From Rhodospirillales bacterium (lineage in GTDB: Bacteria > Pseudomonadota > Alphaproteobacteria > Rhodospirillales > Defluviicoccaceae): a stretch of DNA of 64,000 bases. Position numbers and translations under genes: made by a program. Shown one piece after another: positions 21,316 to 29,362 of the stretch. The first letter of the stretch is position 1, and each line of letters starts with the position of its first letter. The notes under the pieces are model-generated. The model was given only the letters and a program-made list of their open reading frames with translations. It was not told the DNA's origin and made no database searches. The DNA is taken from contig JADJRE010000002.1 of the NCBI GenBank assembly GCA_016712375.1, forward strand, positions 248,001-312,000, given 5' to 3'.

Positions 21316-21612
21316 CACGGGGTGACTTTCCGGCAAAAGTCTAACCGGCCCGCGCGTACCCGCCGGGTTCCTGGTTTTACTTACGGCGACGGCCCCGGTC
21401 CGCCGTCCTGCGATGCGCCGGGCGCGGCAGCGGTTGTGCCGGCGGCAGTTCGCTTTTTATAGACGAAAAGCCCGCATACCCGGCGGTTCCCTTGTTACCC
21501 GGTCGAATCAGGTCCAAGTGTCGGAGCCGCACGACCCATGCCGGCTTGTCACCCAGAGCGACCCGCCATCAGAAACTCCGCTCTTTCCGTCGGGCGCGGG
21601 GTGCGCTTTGCG

Positions 21613-21632
21613 GATTGGCAGATATGCCAATC
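21613..21632. promoter_or_regulatory. Palindrome 1 upstream of hicAB, probable operator
   Basis: GATTGGCA-GATA-TGCCAATC is a perfect inverted repeat with 8-bp arms. It lies about 110 bases upstream of the hicA start. It shares the TTGGCA half-site with the second palindrome 11 bases downstream, which is the pattern expected of an autoregulatory binding region for HicB with its DNA-binding C-terminal domain. Confidence 0.5.
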
Positions 21633-21642
21633 TTTTCGCTTG

Positions 21643-21670
21643 CATTATTTGGCAGAACTGCTAAATAATG
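21643..21670. promoter_or_regulatory. Palindrome 2 upstream of hicAB, probable operator
   Basis: An almost perfect 28-base palindrome. The outer arms CATTATTT and AAATAATG match exactly and the inner arms GGCAG/CTGCT match in four of five positions. It is AT-rich within GC-rich surroundings and lies 71 bases upstream of hicA, where a promoter-overlapping operator would be expected. Confidence 0.5.
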
Positions 21671-21741
21671 ATAAACCTAGAAGAAGCTGCCTTTGGGCGG
21701 AGGAAGGAAGGGACGCATGATACATACAGGGCGCTCTCCGG

Positions 21742-21951
21742 ATGCAACGTTCAAAGCTCATCGGCAAATTGAGACGCTTTTGCCGGAACACCAATCGTAG
21801 CATGTCTGTCGATTTCACAAGGGGCAAAGGCTCTCACGCCCGCGTAACTATCGACGGCAGGACGACGACTATCAAACAGGGGGAACTTAGTCCGGCCTAT
21901 GTCGCGCTCTTACTAAAACAATTAGGGATCTCGCGCGATGCCCTGGACTGA
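21742..21951 (+). CDS. hicA: HicA-family toxin (mRNA interferase)
   Basis: HicA-like protein of 69 residues with a dsRBD-like fold. HicA toxins cleave mRNA and are held inactive by HicB. The family pattern is visible in RGKGSHARVTIDGRTTTIK, where the His of GSH is the catalytic residue, followed by QGELSPAYVALLLKQLGIS. It is immediately upstream of a hicB gene. The N-terminal half (SKLIGKLRRFCRNTNRSMSV) is somewhat longer than in the shortest family members. The AT-rich operator region upstream supports autoregulation. Confidence 0.85.
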   Translation: MQRSKLIGKLRRFCRNTNRSMSVDFTRGKGSHARVTIDGRTTTIKQGELSPAYVALLLKQLGISRDALD

Positions 21952-21969
21952 GTCGAATGGGTGCACCCG

Positions 21970-22412
21970 ATGCGATTCATCTATCCGGTCGAGCTCGAGG
22001 AGGTCCGGGAGGGGCCCTGGAGGATCACTGCGTTCTGGTAACCTTTCCCGATCTGCCGGAGGCGAACACCTTCGGCAAAGACCGGACGGAAGCGCTTACC
22101 AGTGCCGTCGACTGCCTAGAGGTGACGCTTGCCGGCCGAATTAAGGATCGAGTGGACATCCCCGAGCCCTCGCCGGCGCGAGGACGGCCGACGATAGCTC
22201 CGGGCAACCTGCTCGCAGCGAAGGCGGCTCTGTATCTCGCGATGCGGCAGGAGGATGTGCGTCCCGCCGAGCTCGCCCGGCGCATGAACATCGATCAGCC
22301 GGCGATCAATCGACTGCTCGATCCGCGTCACGCCAGCCGGGCAGCGCAGTTCGACGCCGCCTTTGCCGCCCTGGGCAAGCGCTTGGTGTTGTCGCTCGAA
22401 AAAGCCGCTTGA
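21970..22412 (+). CDS. hicB: HicB-family antitoxin (frameshifted)
   Basis: HicB antitoxin of about 148 residues after correction. The start MRFIYPVELEEVREGPW is typical for HicB, but the frame stops early. Adding one C at 22034-22035 gives AFLVTFPDLPEANTFGKDR, the partial RNase H-like core, in an otherwise unbroken protein. The C-terminal part (RPAELARRMNIDQPAINRLL) is a helix-turn-helix for operator binding. It begins 18 bases after hicA. Either the break is a sequence error or the antitoxin is dead; a lost antitoxin beside an intact toxin is unlikely to survive, which favours error. Confidence 0.85.
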
Positions 22413-22759
22413 GCGGTCGGGCGCTGGCCGGCGCGCCGGGCGCTGCGGGGATGGTTCCGGCGGCGTCCGGTTGTACCCCCGGCGGTGCCGCGCGTTCCCT
22501 CCCGCCTTCGACTAATGTGCCGGTCGGGTGAGGCCGTCGGGGAGCTCGGTTCGATCGTCTCCGTTGGCACCGTTCAGTTGTTCTTGGGTGAGGCCCTTGG
22601 CGTGAACAGCAGATAGTCTTTGCCAACGACGTACAAGTGGCTGTCTCGCGCTGTCTGCCCGGCGAACAGCAGACGTTGCGTCGAGCGTAGCGAAAACCAC
22701 CCCCGCAGCGGAAATGCTCGCCCCGCCAGGTCATGGTGTAGTCGATGCGCTCGTTGCAC
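22413..22759. other. Gap with no convincing gene
   Basis: This 347-base stretch between hicB and the DUF29 remnant has short open frames on both strands, but none with a ribosome site or family pattern. A 61-codon minus-strand frame (22574-22759) contains the protein-like string DSHLYVVGKDYLLFTPRA and could be a gene remnant. I cannot assign it. Confidence 0.4.
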
Positions 22760-23195
22760 CTACGGATGGACCGGCGGTTCCGGCAGCCAGGCCCCGACGA
22801 TCTGGTCGAGGGTGTAGGCTTCCGCCATTTCTGCCGGGTCGCCAGCACTCGCCTCGCCGCGCAGGGTCAATAGCTCCTCGACGAACTTCGCCGTGCGTGG
22901 GCCTTCGATCTCGACCAGCCGCGCGAGCTCGCCCTGCAGGCTCGGGCTGTCTTCGAGCAGGCGCTCGATCTCCCGCCGCTCGCGGCCGATGGTTTCGAAT
23001 CAGCCGGCGCACGCCTCTTCGGCGGGCGAGCGCTCCAGCTTGAGCAGGTGCTCGATGATGACGGCGATGCGGCTGCGCAGTTCGCGGCGTTGCGAGCGGC
23101 TCCGGCCTGACGCAGGTTGGCTGCCTGCGTTTCTGTCCAGCGAACGAAGTCTTGCTCGTAGAGCGGCGCGTTGTTGGGCAGGCAAAACCTGCACC
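22760..23195 (-). pseudogene. DUF29 family protein, decayed
   Basis: The pieces match the DUF29 family in order: NNAPLYEQDFVRWTETQAAN, then RELRSRIAVIIEHLLKLERS, then ETIGRERREIERLLED and a C-terminus ending LPEPPVHP. Between the first two pieces about 13 conserved residues are missing and the frame shifts (near 23100), which suggests a small deletion. Between the second and third, an in-frame TGA at 23000-23002 stands where family members have a conserved Trp (AG-W-FETIG). Past that stop the same frame stays open to 22760. One deletion plus one nonsense change points to real decay, unlike the single-base breaks in neighbouring genes. Confidence 0.72.
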
Positions 23196-23247
23196 GATGC
23201 AACGTCGCCAACTTCCTGATCAAGGATAGTCGCACTATGAATTCGCT

Positions 23248-23326
23248 GTCATTGCGAGCGAAGCGAAGCAATCCACCGTCGGGTCGATCCGGATCGCCAC
23301 GTCCGCTTCTGCGGGCTCGCGATGAC
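23248..23326. repeat. Dispersed REP-like palindromic element
   Basis: The element starts GTCATTGCGAGCGAAGCGAA and ends GCTCGCGATGAC, so its ends form a 12-base inverted repeat with one mismatch. The left end closely resembles the GTCATTGCGAGCGAAGCGAAGCAATCC repeat found in many copies between genes of many bacteria. It lies between the DUF29 remnant and phhB, outside any gene. Only one copy is in this window. Confidence 0.6.
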
Positions 23327-23402
23327 CGGAAAGGACAGGCGGGACCCCGGCATCGAGACCTCCTATATGGATGTGGTCGCAACACCGGACGAGGGTTTAC
23401 GG

Positions 23403-23738
23403 ATGACCGCACTAACAGCCAAGACCTGCACCCCCTGCCGCGGCGGCGTTGCGCCGATGGCGCCGGACGAAGCGCGCCGCTATGCCGCGCAGACCCCGGG
23501 CTGGGCGCTCGACGACAAGGCTTCGCTGATCGAGCGCCGGTTCGAGTTCCGCGATTTCGCCGAAGCGCTCGCCTTCGTCAACCGGATTGGTGCTCTGGCC
23601 GAGGAGGAGGGGCACCATCCCGACATCCGCTTCGGCTGGGGCTACTGCTCGATCGTGCTTTTTACCCACAAGATCAACGGCCTGCACGAGAACGACTTCA
23701 TCATGGCGGCAAAAATAAACGAGCTGGCCGGCGCATAG
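23403..23738 (+). CDS. phhB: Pterin-4a-carbinolamine dehydratase
   Basis: PhhB/DCoH-family enzyme of 111 residues that dehydrates 4a-hydroxytetrahydropterin, normally as part of tetrahydropterin recycling for phenylalanine hydroxylase. The signature is EEEGHHPDIRFGWGYCSIVL with the catalytic His pair, preceded by RRFEFRDFAEALAFVNRIG and followed by LFTHKINGLHENDF. No phenylalanine hydroxylase gene is in the window, so a different role is possible. The ATG at 23403 gives the family N-terminus; the open frame starts 27 codons earlier within the REP-like repeat. Confidence 0.93.
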   Translation: MTALTAKTCTPCRGGVAPMAPDEARRYAAQTPGWALDDKASLIERRFEFRDFAEALAFVNRIGALAEEEGHHPDIRFGWGYCSIVLFTHKINGLHENDFIMAAKINELAGA

Positions 23739-23832
23739 TCCGCGCGACGGAGGCCGGGAGGCGCAGCGCGTGCGAAACCGTCTCGCGCTTCGCAAGTTCA
23801 TGCTCAACTTAAACGTTCAGGATTTGCCGGCC

Positions 23833-24474
23833 TCACCCGGCGAGAACGATGTCGAAACGACCGAGTAGCGCACCGGTCTCGAGATCTTCGGCCGATGCCA
23901 GTGGAACGATGAGCCGAGCGCGCGCCTGCGGATCACGGACGCGCGACAGTACGATATCGCTATCGTTCAACGGTTCGCCGGCAACGTACATCTGCGTGAT
24001 GAACTTCTCGCCGCTGGGCGGAAAGACGGCGAAGTGAATGTGTGGCGCGCGGCCGGGATAGGCCACCGGGCGGATGGTGCGGAACCGCCAGGCGCCATCG
24101 GTGCCGGTCGTGGTGCTGCCGAAACCCTGAAAGTTGGGATCGGCGCCGCCACCGTCGAGCGGGTGGTGGTAGCGGCCGAACGCGTCGCACTGCCAGATTT
24201 CGAGGCGGGCACCGGTCACCGGCCTTCCATTGGGATCGAGCAGCCGGCCCAGCACGTGTGTCGGCGTGCCCTGGGCGGGTCCGCTACCCCCGGCGACGGA
24301 AACCAGGTCGGCGTCGGCTTCAAGGGGCGCCGCCGACGGGTAGAACGGACCGGCGGTCTGCCGCGGTGTCGGCAACAAAGCCGCCATCAAGTCGGATGGG
24401 AAGACTAGCGCCGCGGTGCCCAGCGTCATCGTTGATAGAAAGGCCCTGCGATCGATTGGCATAATGCTGTGCAT
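23833..24474 (-). CDS. Tat-exported intradiol ring-cleavage dioxygenase
   Basis: Intradiol (protocatechuate 3,4-dioxygenase-like) non-heme Fe(III) enzyme of 213 residues. The iron ligands expected for the fold are seen as the Tyr in CDAFGRYHHPLDGG, the Tyr in RPVAYPGRAPHIHFAVFP and the two His of that HIH. The N-terminus has a twin-arginine signal (DRRAFLSTMTLGTAALVF), so the enzyme is probably folded in the cytoplasm and exported. Substrate is not clear; exported relatives act on catechol-type compounds. It stands alone, with no aromatic degradation genes nearby. The start is the ATG at 24474, with 24462 as an alternative. Confidence 0.88.
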   Translation of the reverse strand: MHSIMPIDRRAFLSTMTLGTAALVFPSDLMAALLPTPRQTAGPFYPSAAPLEADADLVSVAGGSGPAQGTPTHVLGRLLDPNGRPVTGARLEIWQCDAFGRYHHPLDGGGADPNFQGFGSTTTGTDGAWRFRTIRPVAYPGRAPHIHFAVFPPSGEKFITQMYVAGEPLNDSDIVLSRVRDPQARARLIVPLASAEDLETGALLGRFDIVLAG

Positions 24475-24614
24475 CGGGGGGGCGCCCGCCTTGTCTTCGA
24501 TTGAAGTGAGAGCCGCGGCGTGCCGGGTCAAGATGGTGACGGCGACACCAAAGTGCGTGGAGTGTTCGGGACTACTCTTCGGAGTGAGGGAAGGCGCCGA
24601 TGCTAAGAAATTGC

Positions 24615-24792
24615 TCAGTCGTCGGCATCCAGCAGCTCCAGCACACGCTCCGGGCGCCGGCCGCAGATGCTCCACAACATTTGGCTCGATGCCACGTTCG
24701 CGCAGCAGCCCTAACGCGGAACGGGATTTCGAACAGCGCGGATTATGGTAGATGGTGGGGCACGGTGGTGAAATCCTCCCGCCGCCGGTCAT
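24615..24792 (-). pseudogene. arsC: Arsenate reductase (ArsC-like) remnant
   Basis: The start of a glutaredoxin-linked ArsC is clear: TIYHNPRCSKSRSALGLL with the catalytic Cys, then RERGIEPNVVEHL. A frame change follows, and RRPERVLELLDADD continues in the next frame before a stop at 24615. Full ArsC proteins are about 115-140 residues, so more than half is missing. The remainder up to the dioxygenase gene shows no ArsC-like sequence. It is a truncated remnant overlapping the divergent channel gene leader; no ars operon partners are present. Confidence 0.65.
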
Positions 24793-24853
24793 GACGCTCC
24801 TGATCGTCTCGGTGTCGGCGAGACGGAGTTCTCCGGCAGCGTCGAAAGGTGCC

Positions 24854-27295
24854 ATGCGCTTGTTCCTGCTCACGCGGTTTGCCCGGTGGATCGTGCTCAC
24901 GCTGCTGTTATTCGGCGGGTCGATGTGGCTTTCACCGGCAGCCTCGGCGCAACAGCCGCCGCCGACTAATGCGGACGAGCTGCGGTCGCTTGCGTCGACG
25001 CTGGAAGACGAAGGCAGGCGCAACGAATTGCTGTCGCAAATCCGTGCCCTGATTGCTGCTAAGGAGCAGACCGCGCCCACGGAACAGCCATTCAGTTTCG
25101 GCGAAAAGATGTTGGACTACACCGCCGAGGCGTTGAAGCAGGCACAGGACGCGACGGGCGATGTGCAGGCGTACTTCGGCGATTGGCCGGTATTTATCGG
25201 CTGGCTGCAGCGCGAACTGAACGATCCGGCGGCTCGGAGCCGCGGCATGCACGAGACACTGGCGTTTCTCGGCATCTTCGCCGGCGGCTGGGCCGCGGAA
25301 TTGCTGCTGTGGCGGCTCCTGGCGGGCGCCCGCCGCCGGCTGGATAGCGCGGCTGCGCGCATCGGGATTGCCCGCATCCTGCCGATCGCGGCACGAGCGA
25401 TCCTCGACGTTGCACCGCTCGTCGCCTTCGCGGCGGCCGCGTACGCCAGTGCGGTGCTGGTGGAGCCGACGGCAAAGGTGCGCGCCATCGGCCTCAACTT
25501 CGTCAATGCCTACCTGATTGCCCGCGCTCTGTTGGCGGCGGCGCGGCTGCTGCTGGCGCCGACATCGACCACCTTAAGGCTGCTTCCGCTCGCCGATACG
25601 ATCGCGCGCAATCTATACGTCTGGTTCCGCCGCTTCGTCGGCGTCGGAGTTGGCGGCTACTTTCTGATCGGCGCCGCCCTTTTGCTCGGTCTGCCGCGGC
25701 GCGGAGCGCAAGCCCTTTTCACCGGCCTCGGGCTGATCATTGCCGTTCTCGCCATTGTCTTCGTCCTGCGCCACCGGCGGTTGGTTGCTGATTGGCTGCG
25801 GCGGCGCTCTTCCTCGGCTTCGCAGCGCTTGGGCGCGGCGCAACTGCTGTACGGATTATCCGTGGTCTGGCACCTCCTGGTGATCGCTTACATCGTCGGG
25901 TTCTTCGTCGTTGCAGCCTTCGCCATTGAGGGCGGTTTCTCCTTCATGCTGCGCGCGACATTGATGTCGTTGCTGGTGTTTACCGTCGCCTGGCTGTTGC
26001 TGGTTGGACTGCGCCCGCTGCTGGCGGTCGTCACCGAGCGGGTGGGCAGGCCGGATGTCCCGCCGTTGCAGAGACGGGCCGCAATCTACATGCCGGTCCT
26101 GGCCACCATCCTCCGAATGATCGTTCTGGCTGGTGCCGCCTTGCTGCTGATGGAAGTGTGGAGCATCGGCGCCTTCGCCTGGTTGCAGCGGTCGTGGGGG
26201 CAGCGGGCGCTAGGGGCGATCCTCAGTATCGGCATGGTGCTGGTATTCGCCGTGATTGTCTGGGAGCTGGCCAGCAACGCCATTCAGCGCTACCTGGAAG
26301 TCAGTGGCCGGGACGGCAGCGCCGTCCAGCACAGCGCGCGCATCCGCACGCTGCTGCCGTTGCTGCGCAAGGCGTTGTTCGTGTTCCTATCGATCATGGT
26401 GGTAATGATCACGCTCTCGGAGCTCGGTATCGACATCGCACCGCTGCTTGCCGGTGCCGGTGTTGTCGGTCTCGCCATTGGCTTCGGCGCGCAGAAGCTG
26501 GTACAGGACGTGATCACGGGCGTTTTCATGCTGGTCGAGGATGCGCTCGCCGTCGGCGATGTGGTCAACGTCGCCGGGATCGGCGGCGTCGTCGAGGACA
26601 TGTCGATCCGAAGCATCCGCTTGCGCGACATGGCCGGTAGCGTGCACACGGTGCCGTTCAGTTCAGTCGGCACCGTCACCAACCTGACCAAAGACTTTTC
26701 CTACTACGTTCTCGACATCGGCGTCTCCTATCGCGAGGACCTTGATGAGGTGACGCAAATCTGCCGCGACATTGTCGAGGAGATGCGGGCCGACCCGCGC
26801 TTCGCTACTGACATCCTGGAGCCGCTGGAGGTCTTCGGCATTGACCAGTTCCTGGAGTCGTCGGTGCTGCTGAAGGCGCGGATCAAGACCCTGCCCATTC
26901 GGCAGTGGGCGGTTGGCCGCGAATTCAACGGCCGGATGAAGAAGCGCTTCGACGAACAAGGGATCGAATTGCCGTTCCCGCACCGCACCATCTACCTCGG
27001 CGTCGACAAGCGCGGCGAGGCGCCGCCCTTTGCATGTGCAAGTCGGGGGCGGCGCATCAGGTCCCGCACCCACCCCGGCCGCCGTAACGCCGTCCGCCAC
27101 AGCAGATGCGCCGCCCGCTCGAGGCCAGGCAGCCGAAACTCCGACAACGCCTGTTGTCATTTCGCCGGCTTCGCAAGGCTCAACGCCGACATGAGGGTGC
27201 TCATTTCTGCGAAGCTTCTGGTGGTTCTTCTCACCCTGGACTTCCGGCTGCGCTCGCCCCAGGTTGGTCTGGCATCGTGCCGGAAAGCAAAATGA
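24854..27295 (+). CDS. MscS-family mechanosensitive channel
   Basis: Large MscS-like channel with a cleavable signal (LTLLLFGGSMWLSPAASAQQ), a periplasmic helical region, about nine to eleven membrane helices, and the pore-lining TM3 plus beta domain: LAGAGVVGLAIGFGAQKLVQ and VITGVFMLVEDALAVGDVVN. It should release osmolytes under hypo-osmotic stress. The ATG at 24854 follows an AAAGGT site. After EAPPF (27029-27031) the tail turns Arg/Cys-rich. Dropping one T there gives a Pro/Ala/Thr-rich tail ending at 27194, which I think is the true end. The frame as written runs to 27295 and overlaps the next ATG. Confidence 0.9.
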   Translation: MRLFLLTRFARWIVLTLLLFGGSMWLSPAASAQQPPPTNADELRSLASTLEDEGRRNELLSQIRALIAAKEQTAPTEQPFSFGEKMLDYTAEALKQAQDATGDVQAYFGDWPVFIGWLQRELNDPAARSRGMHETLAFLGIFAGGWAAELLLWRLLAGARRRLDSAAARIGIARILPIAARAILDVAPLVAFAAAAYASAVLVEPTAKVRAIGLNFVNAYLIARALLAAARLLLAPTSTTLRLLPLADTIARNLYVWFRRFVGVGVGGYFLIGAALLLGLPRRGAQALFTGLGLIIAVLAIVFVLRHRRLVADWLRRRSSSASQRLGAAQLLYGLSVVWHLLVIAYIVGFFVVAAFAIEGGFSFMLRATLMSLLVFTVAWLLLVGLRPLLAVVTERVGRPDVPPLQRRAAIYMPVLATILRMIVLAGAALLLMEVWSIGAFAWLQRSWGQRALGAILSIGMVLVFAVIVWELASNAIQRYLEVSGRDGSAVQHSARIRTLLPLLRKALFVFLSIMVVMITLSELGIDIAPLLAGAGVVGLAIGFGAQKLVQDVITGVFMLVEDALAVGDVVNVAGIGGVVEDMSIRSIRLRDMAGSVHTVPFSSVGTVTNLTKDFSYYVLDIGVSYREDLDEVTQICRDIVEEMRADPRFATDILEPLEVFGIDQFLESSVLLKARIKTLPIRQWAVGREFNGRMKKRFDEQGIELPFPHRTIYLGVDKRGEAPPFACASRGRRIRSRTHPGRRNAVRHSRCAARSRPGSRNSDNACCHFAGFARLNADMRVLISAKLLVVLLTLDFRLRSPQVGLASCRKAK

Positions 27296-28071
27296 TTACC
27301 ATCGACCGTGGCGGCAACTGGCTGGGACTGTGGACGCTCTACTGGCGCGAGGTCCGGCGCTTCGTCAAGGTGTACAACCAGACAGTCGTCGCGCCCGTAG
27401 TTACCACGCTGCTGTTCCTCGCCATTTTCGCTCTGGCGCTGGGCCATACCGCGGGTGCGCAGGACGCAACCTATCTGCAGTTTTTGGCTCCCGGGCTGGT
27501 GATGATGGCGATTACCCAGAACTCATTCGCCAACACGTCATCATCGATCATCATCGCCAAAGTGCAGGGCAATATCGTCGATACGCTGATGCCGCCGCTG
27601 ACGGCGTTCGAATTGACGCTGGCGATGGCAATGGGCGGCGCCACGCGTGGCCTCGCTGTCGGCATCGTCGCTTCCCTCTCCGTCTCCATCTTCCTGCCGG
27701 TCCGCATTCACGACGTGGGCGCACTGCTGTATTTCGCGTTCACTGCCTCGCTGATGCTGTCGCTGCTGGGGCTGGCCGGCGGAATCTGGGCGGACAAGTT
27801 CGATCACATAGCCGCCGTCACCAATTTCATCGTCGTGCCGCTATCGTTCCTCTCCGGCACCTTCTACTCGGTGGAGCGACTGCCGCCATTTTTCCAGGCG
27901 GTGGCGCACCTCAATCCGTTCTTCTACATGATCGACGGCTTTCGCTATGGCTGGACCGGACGCGCCGATATGAACACGACGCTCGGCATGGCGGTGGTTG
28001 CCGCGTCCTGCATCGGTCTGTGGATCCTCTGCCACCGGATGTTCGCGACCGGCTACAAGTTGAAGGCGTGA
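27292..28071 (+). CDS. ABC-2 type transporter permease
   Basis: ABC-2 family permease of 259 residues with six membrane segments. It resembles NodJ-like polysaccharide or drug exporters: an N-terminal TLYWREVRRFVKVYNQTV amphipathic start, an AITQNSFANTSSSIIIAKVQ segment and the conserved VVPLSFLSGTFYSVERLPP near the C-terminus. Substrate unknown. No ATPase gene lies beside it, so the partner must be encoded elsewhere; the ATPase at 45.5 kb has its own permease. A gene of this kind near argD is common in Rhodospirillales. Confidence 0.87.
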   Translation: MITIDRGGNWLGLWTLYWREVRRFVKVYNQTVVAPVVTTLLFLAIFALALGHTAGAQDATYLQFLAPGLVMMAITQNSFANTSSSIIIAKVQGNIVDTLMPPLTAFELTLAMAMGGATRGLAVGIVASLSVSIFLPVRIHDVGALLYFAFTASLMLSLLGLAGGIWADKFDHIAAVTNFIVVPLSFLSGTFYSVERLPPFFQAVAHLNPFFYMIDGFRYGWTGRADMNTTLGMAVVAASCIGLWILCHRMFATGYKLKA

Positions 28072-28080
28072 GGTCCGGTC

Positions 28081-29166
28081 TTACGCGTCAGTGAGTGCGG
28101 CGGCGACGTCGGGCGGCGGGATCTCGGCCAGCAGACGGCGGGCCAGGGCGCACGCTTTCGCATCGAGGATCCGCCTTTCGAGGTCCAGCCTTTCGATGGC
28201 GCAAATCAGCGCCGCCAAGGCGCGGCCCACGGCCCGCAATTGAACAACACGAAAATCGGCGGGGTCCGGATCAGCAGGGTCAATGCCGATGACCACCGCT
28301 TCCAGCCGCTCCATCCAGGGCTTCTCGGCGCTTTGTTCGTCGAAGAACAACCGCTCGAAGGTGCCGTAGTCGAGGACGTCGAAACGCCGCGCGGCATCGT
28401 CGACGCTCCGGATCATCAGGGTGCCAATCGCCTGCTGCCAGTCGCGGTAGATCCACGCCTGCTTGACGGACATATGCGCGAGCGCTCGCGCGCGTGTCGC
28501 CTGCAACACCTCCTGATCGACCGGCGGACGACCGATCGCGGCGGTGACCGCCGCCGACATGCGTCGAGCCACCTCCATCTGTCTCGCCTCGTCGAGCCGC
28601 AATAGTTCTCGATAATGAATGAGGCCAAAGTCGGCGAGGACATGCTGCATCTCCGCGTTGCCGCAGGCCGCTGCGCGTGCCACGGTGGCATGATCAGCGG
28701 GCAGTGGAATTCCCCACGCCTCGGCCAGACCACGCAGCACATGCGCCTCGACGTGTGGCGAGTCAGCGAGTGCTGACTTCAAATCGGCGACGGCCGCGCG
28801 CAAATCCTCGACGGAGGCATCTTCGCCGAAGAACAGGTAGGATTGTTCAAGCTCGATGGCGCGGACCCATCCGAGCACGGCGGCGATGCGATAGCAGGTG
28901 CTGACCCGCTTGTAGATGTTGAACGGCGTCTTCGGCGCGTTCTCGCCAAGATACTGGGCGCGGCCCTTGAACAAGATTTCGTCTAGCCGCCACAGCAGGT
29001 TCACCGCATCAGCGGCGAGCGGCTGCGCGTATTTCTCATGGACGCCGCGCCGCTGTTCGACCTTCTCCTGCCGCTTCAGAACCAGTGGAATGACGAGGCT
29101 GCTGATAATCGCCAGCACGACGCCGGCTGCGGTGCCGATCAGTGCCGAGAGAACTTCCTGATCCAC
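28081..29166 (-). CDS. Uncharacterised membrane-anchored protein
   Basis: I do not recognise a family. The 361-residue protein has one N-terminal membrane segment (LIGTAAGVVLAIISSLVIPL), then a basic stretch (LKRQEKVEQRRGVHEKYAQP) and a long, mainly helical soluble domain with no cofactor or catalytic motif that I can name. The topology suggests a short periplasmic tip and a cytoplasmic body. The GTG at 29166 follows a GAGG ribosome site; the open frame runs further upstream into the argD leader but without protein-like sequence. It converges on the ABC permease gene and is divergent from argD. Confidence 0.72.
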   Translation of the reverse strand: MDQEVLSALIGTAAGVVLAIISSLVIPLVLKRQEKVEQRRGVHEKYAQPLAADAVNLLWRLDEILFKGRAQYLGENAPKTPFNIYKRVSTCYRIAAVLGWVRAIELEQSYLFFGEDASVEDLRAAVADLKSALADSPHVEAHVLRGLAEAWGIPLPADHATVARAAACGNAEMQHVLADFGLIHYRELLRLDEARQMEVARRMSAAVTAAIGRPPVDQEVLQATRARALAHMSVKQAWIYRDWQQAIGTLMIRSVDDAARRFDVLDYGTFERLFFDEQSAEKPWMERLEAVVIGIDPADPDPADFRVVQLRAVGRALAALICAIERLDLERRILDAKACALARRLLAEIPPPDVAAALTDA

Positions 29167-29241
29167 GTGCTTACCTCTGCCTGCCGCGGCCGAGCCGTGA
29201 GTGCAATCTGGCCTGAGCGAGTGTCGTGAACAGAGCGGGCG

Positions 29242-29272
29242 TTGACAAGGCGGCCCGGGAAAAACATATAGT
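29242..29272 (+). promoter_or_regulatory. Sigma70-like promoter upstream of argD leader
   Basis: A consensus TTGACA at 29242-29247 is followed by CATATA with a 17-base spacer, or TATAGT (29267-29272) with a 19-base spacer. Transcription would begin near 29278 and meet the terminator at 29287-29325 almost at once. Confidence 0.5.
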
Positions 29273-29286
29273 CCGTCTTTCCCGGA

Positions 29287-29325
29287 CACGGGCCGGTGTG
29301 ATCCCACCGGCCCGTGGTTTTTTTT
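29287..29325 (+). terminator. Strong intrinsic terminator in the argD leader
   Basis: A perfect 12-bp stem (CACGGGCCGGTG / CACCGGCCCGTG, loop TGATCC) is followed by eight T. It lies 38 bases upstream of the argD GTG on the same strand, and no plus-strand gene ends before it. It therefore acts either as an attenuator for argD or as the end of a very short leader RNA. Confidence 0.85.
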
Positions 29326-29362
29326 CTGGCCTTCGTAATATTGCGACAGCGGGGAGGCAGCG

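Noticed and set aside
21316..21612. tRNA-like stretch with GTTCC and GGTCGAATC motifs
   Set aside because: No cloverleaf with proper arms could be folded by eye.
23000..23002. Recoded UGA (selenocysteine or Trp) in the DUF29 gene
   Set aside because: Many conserved genes in the window end in TGA, and the gene also has a deletion, so decay is simpler.
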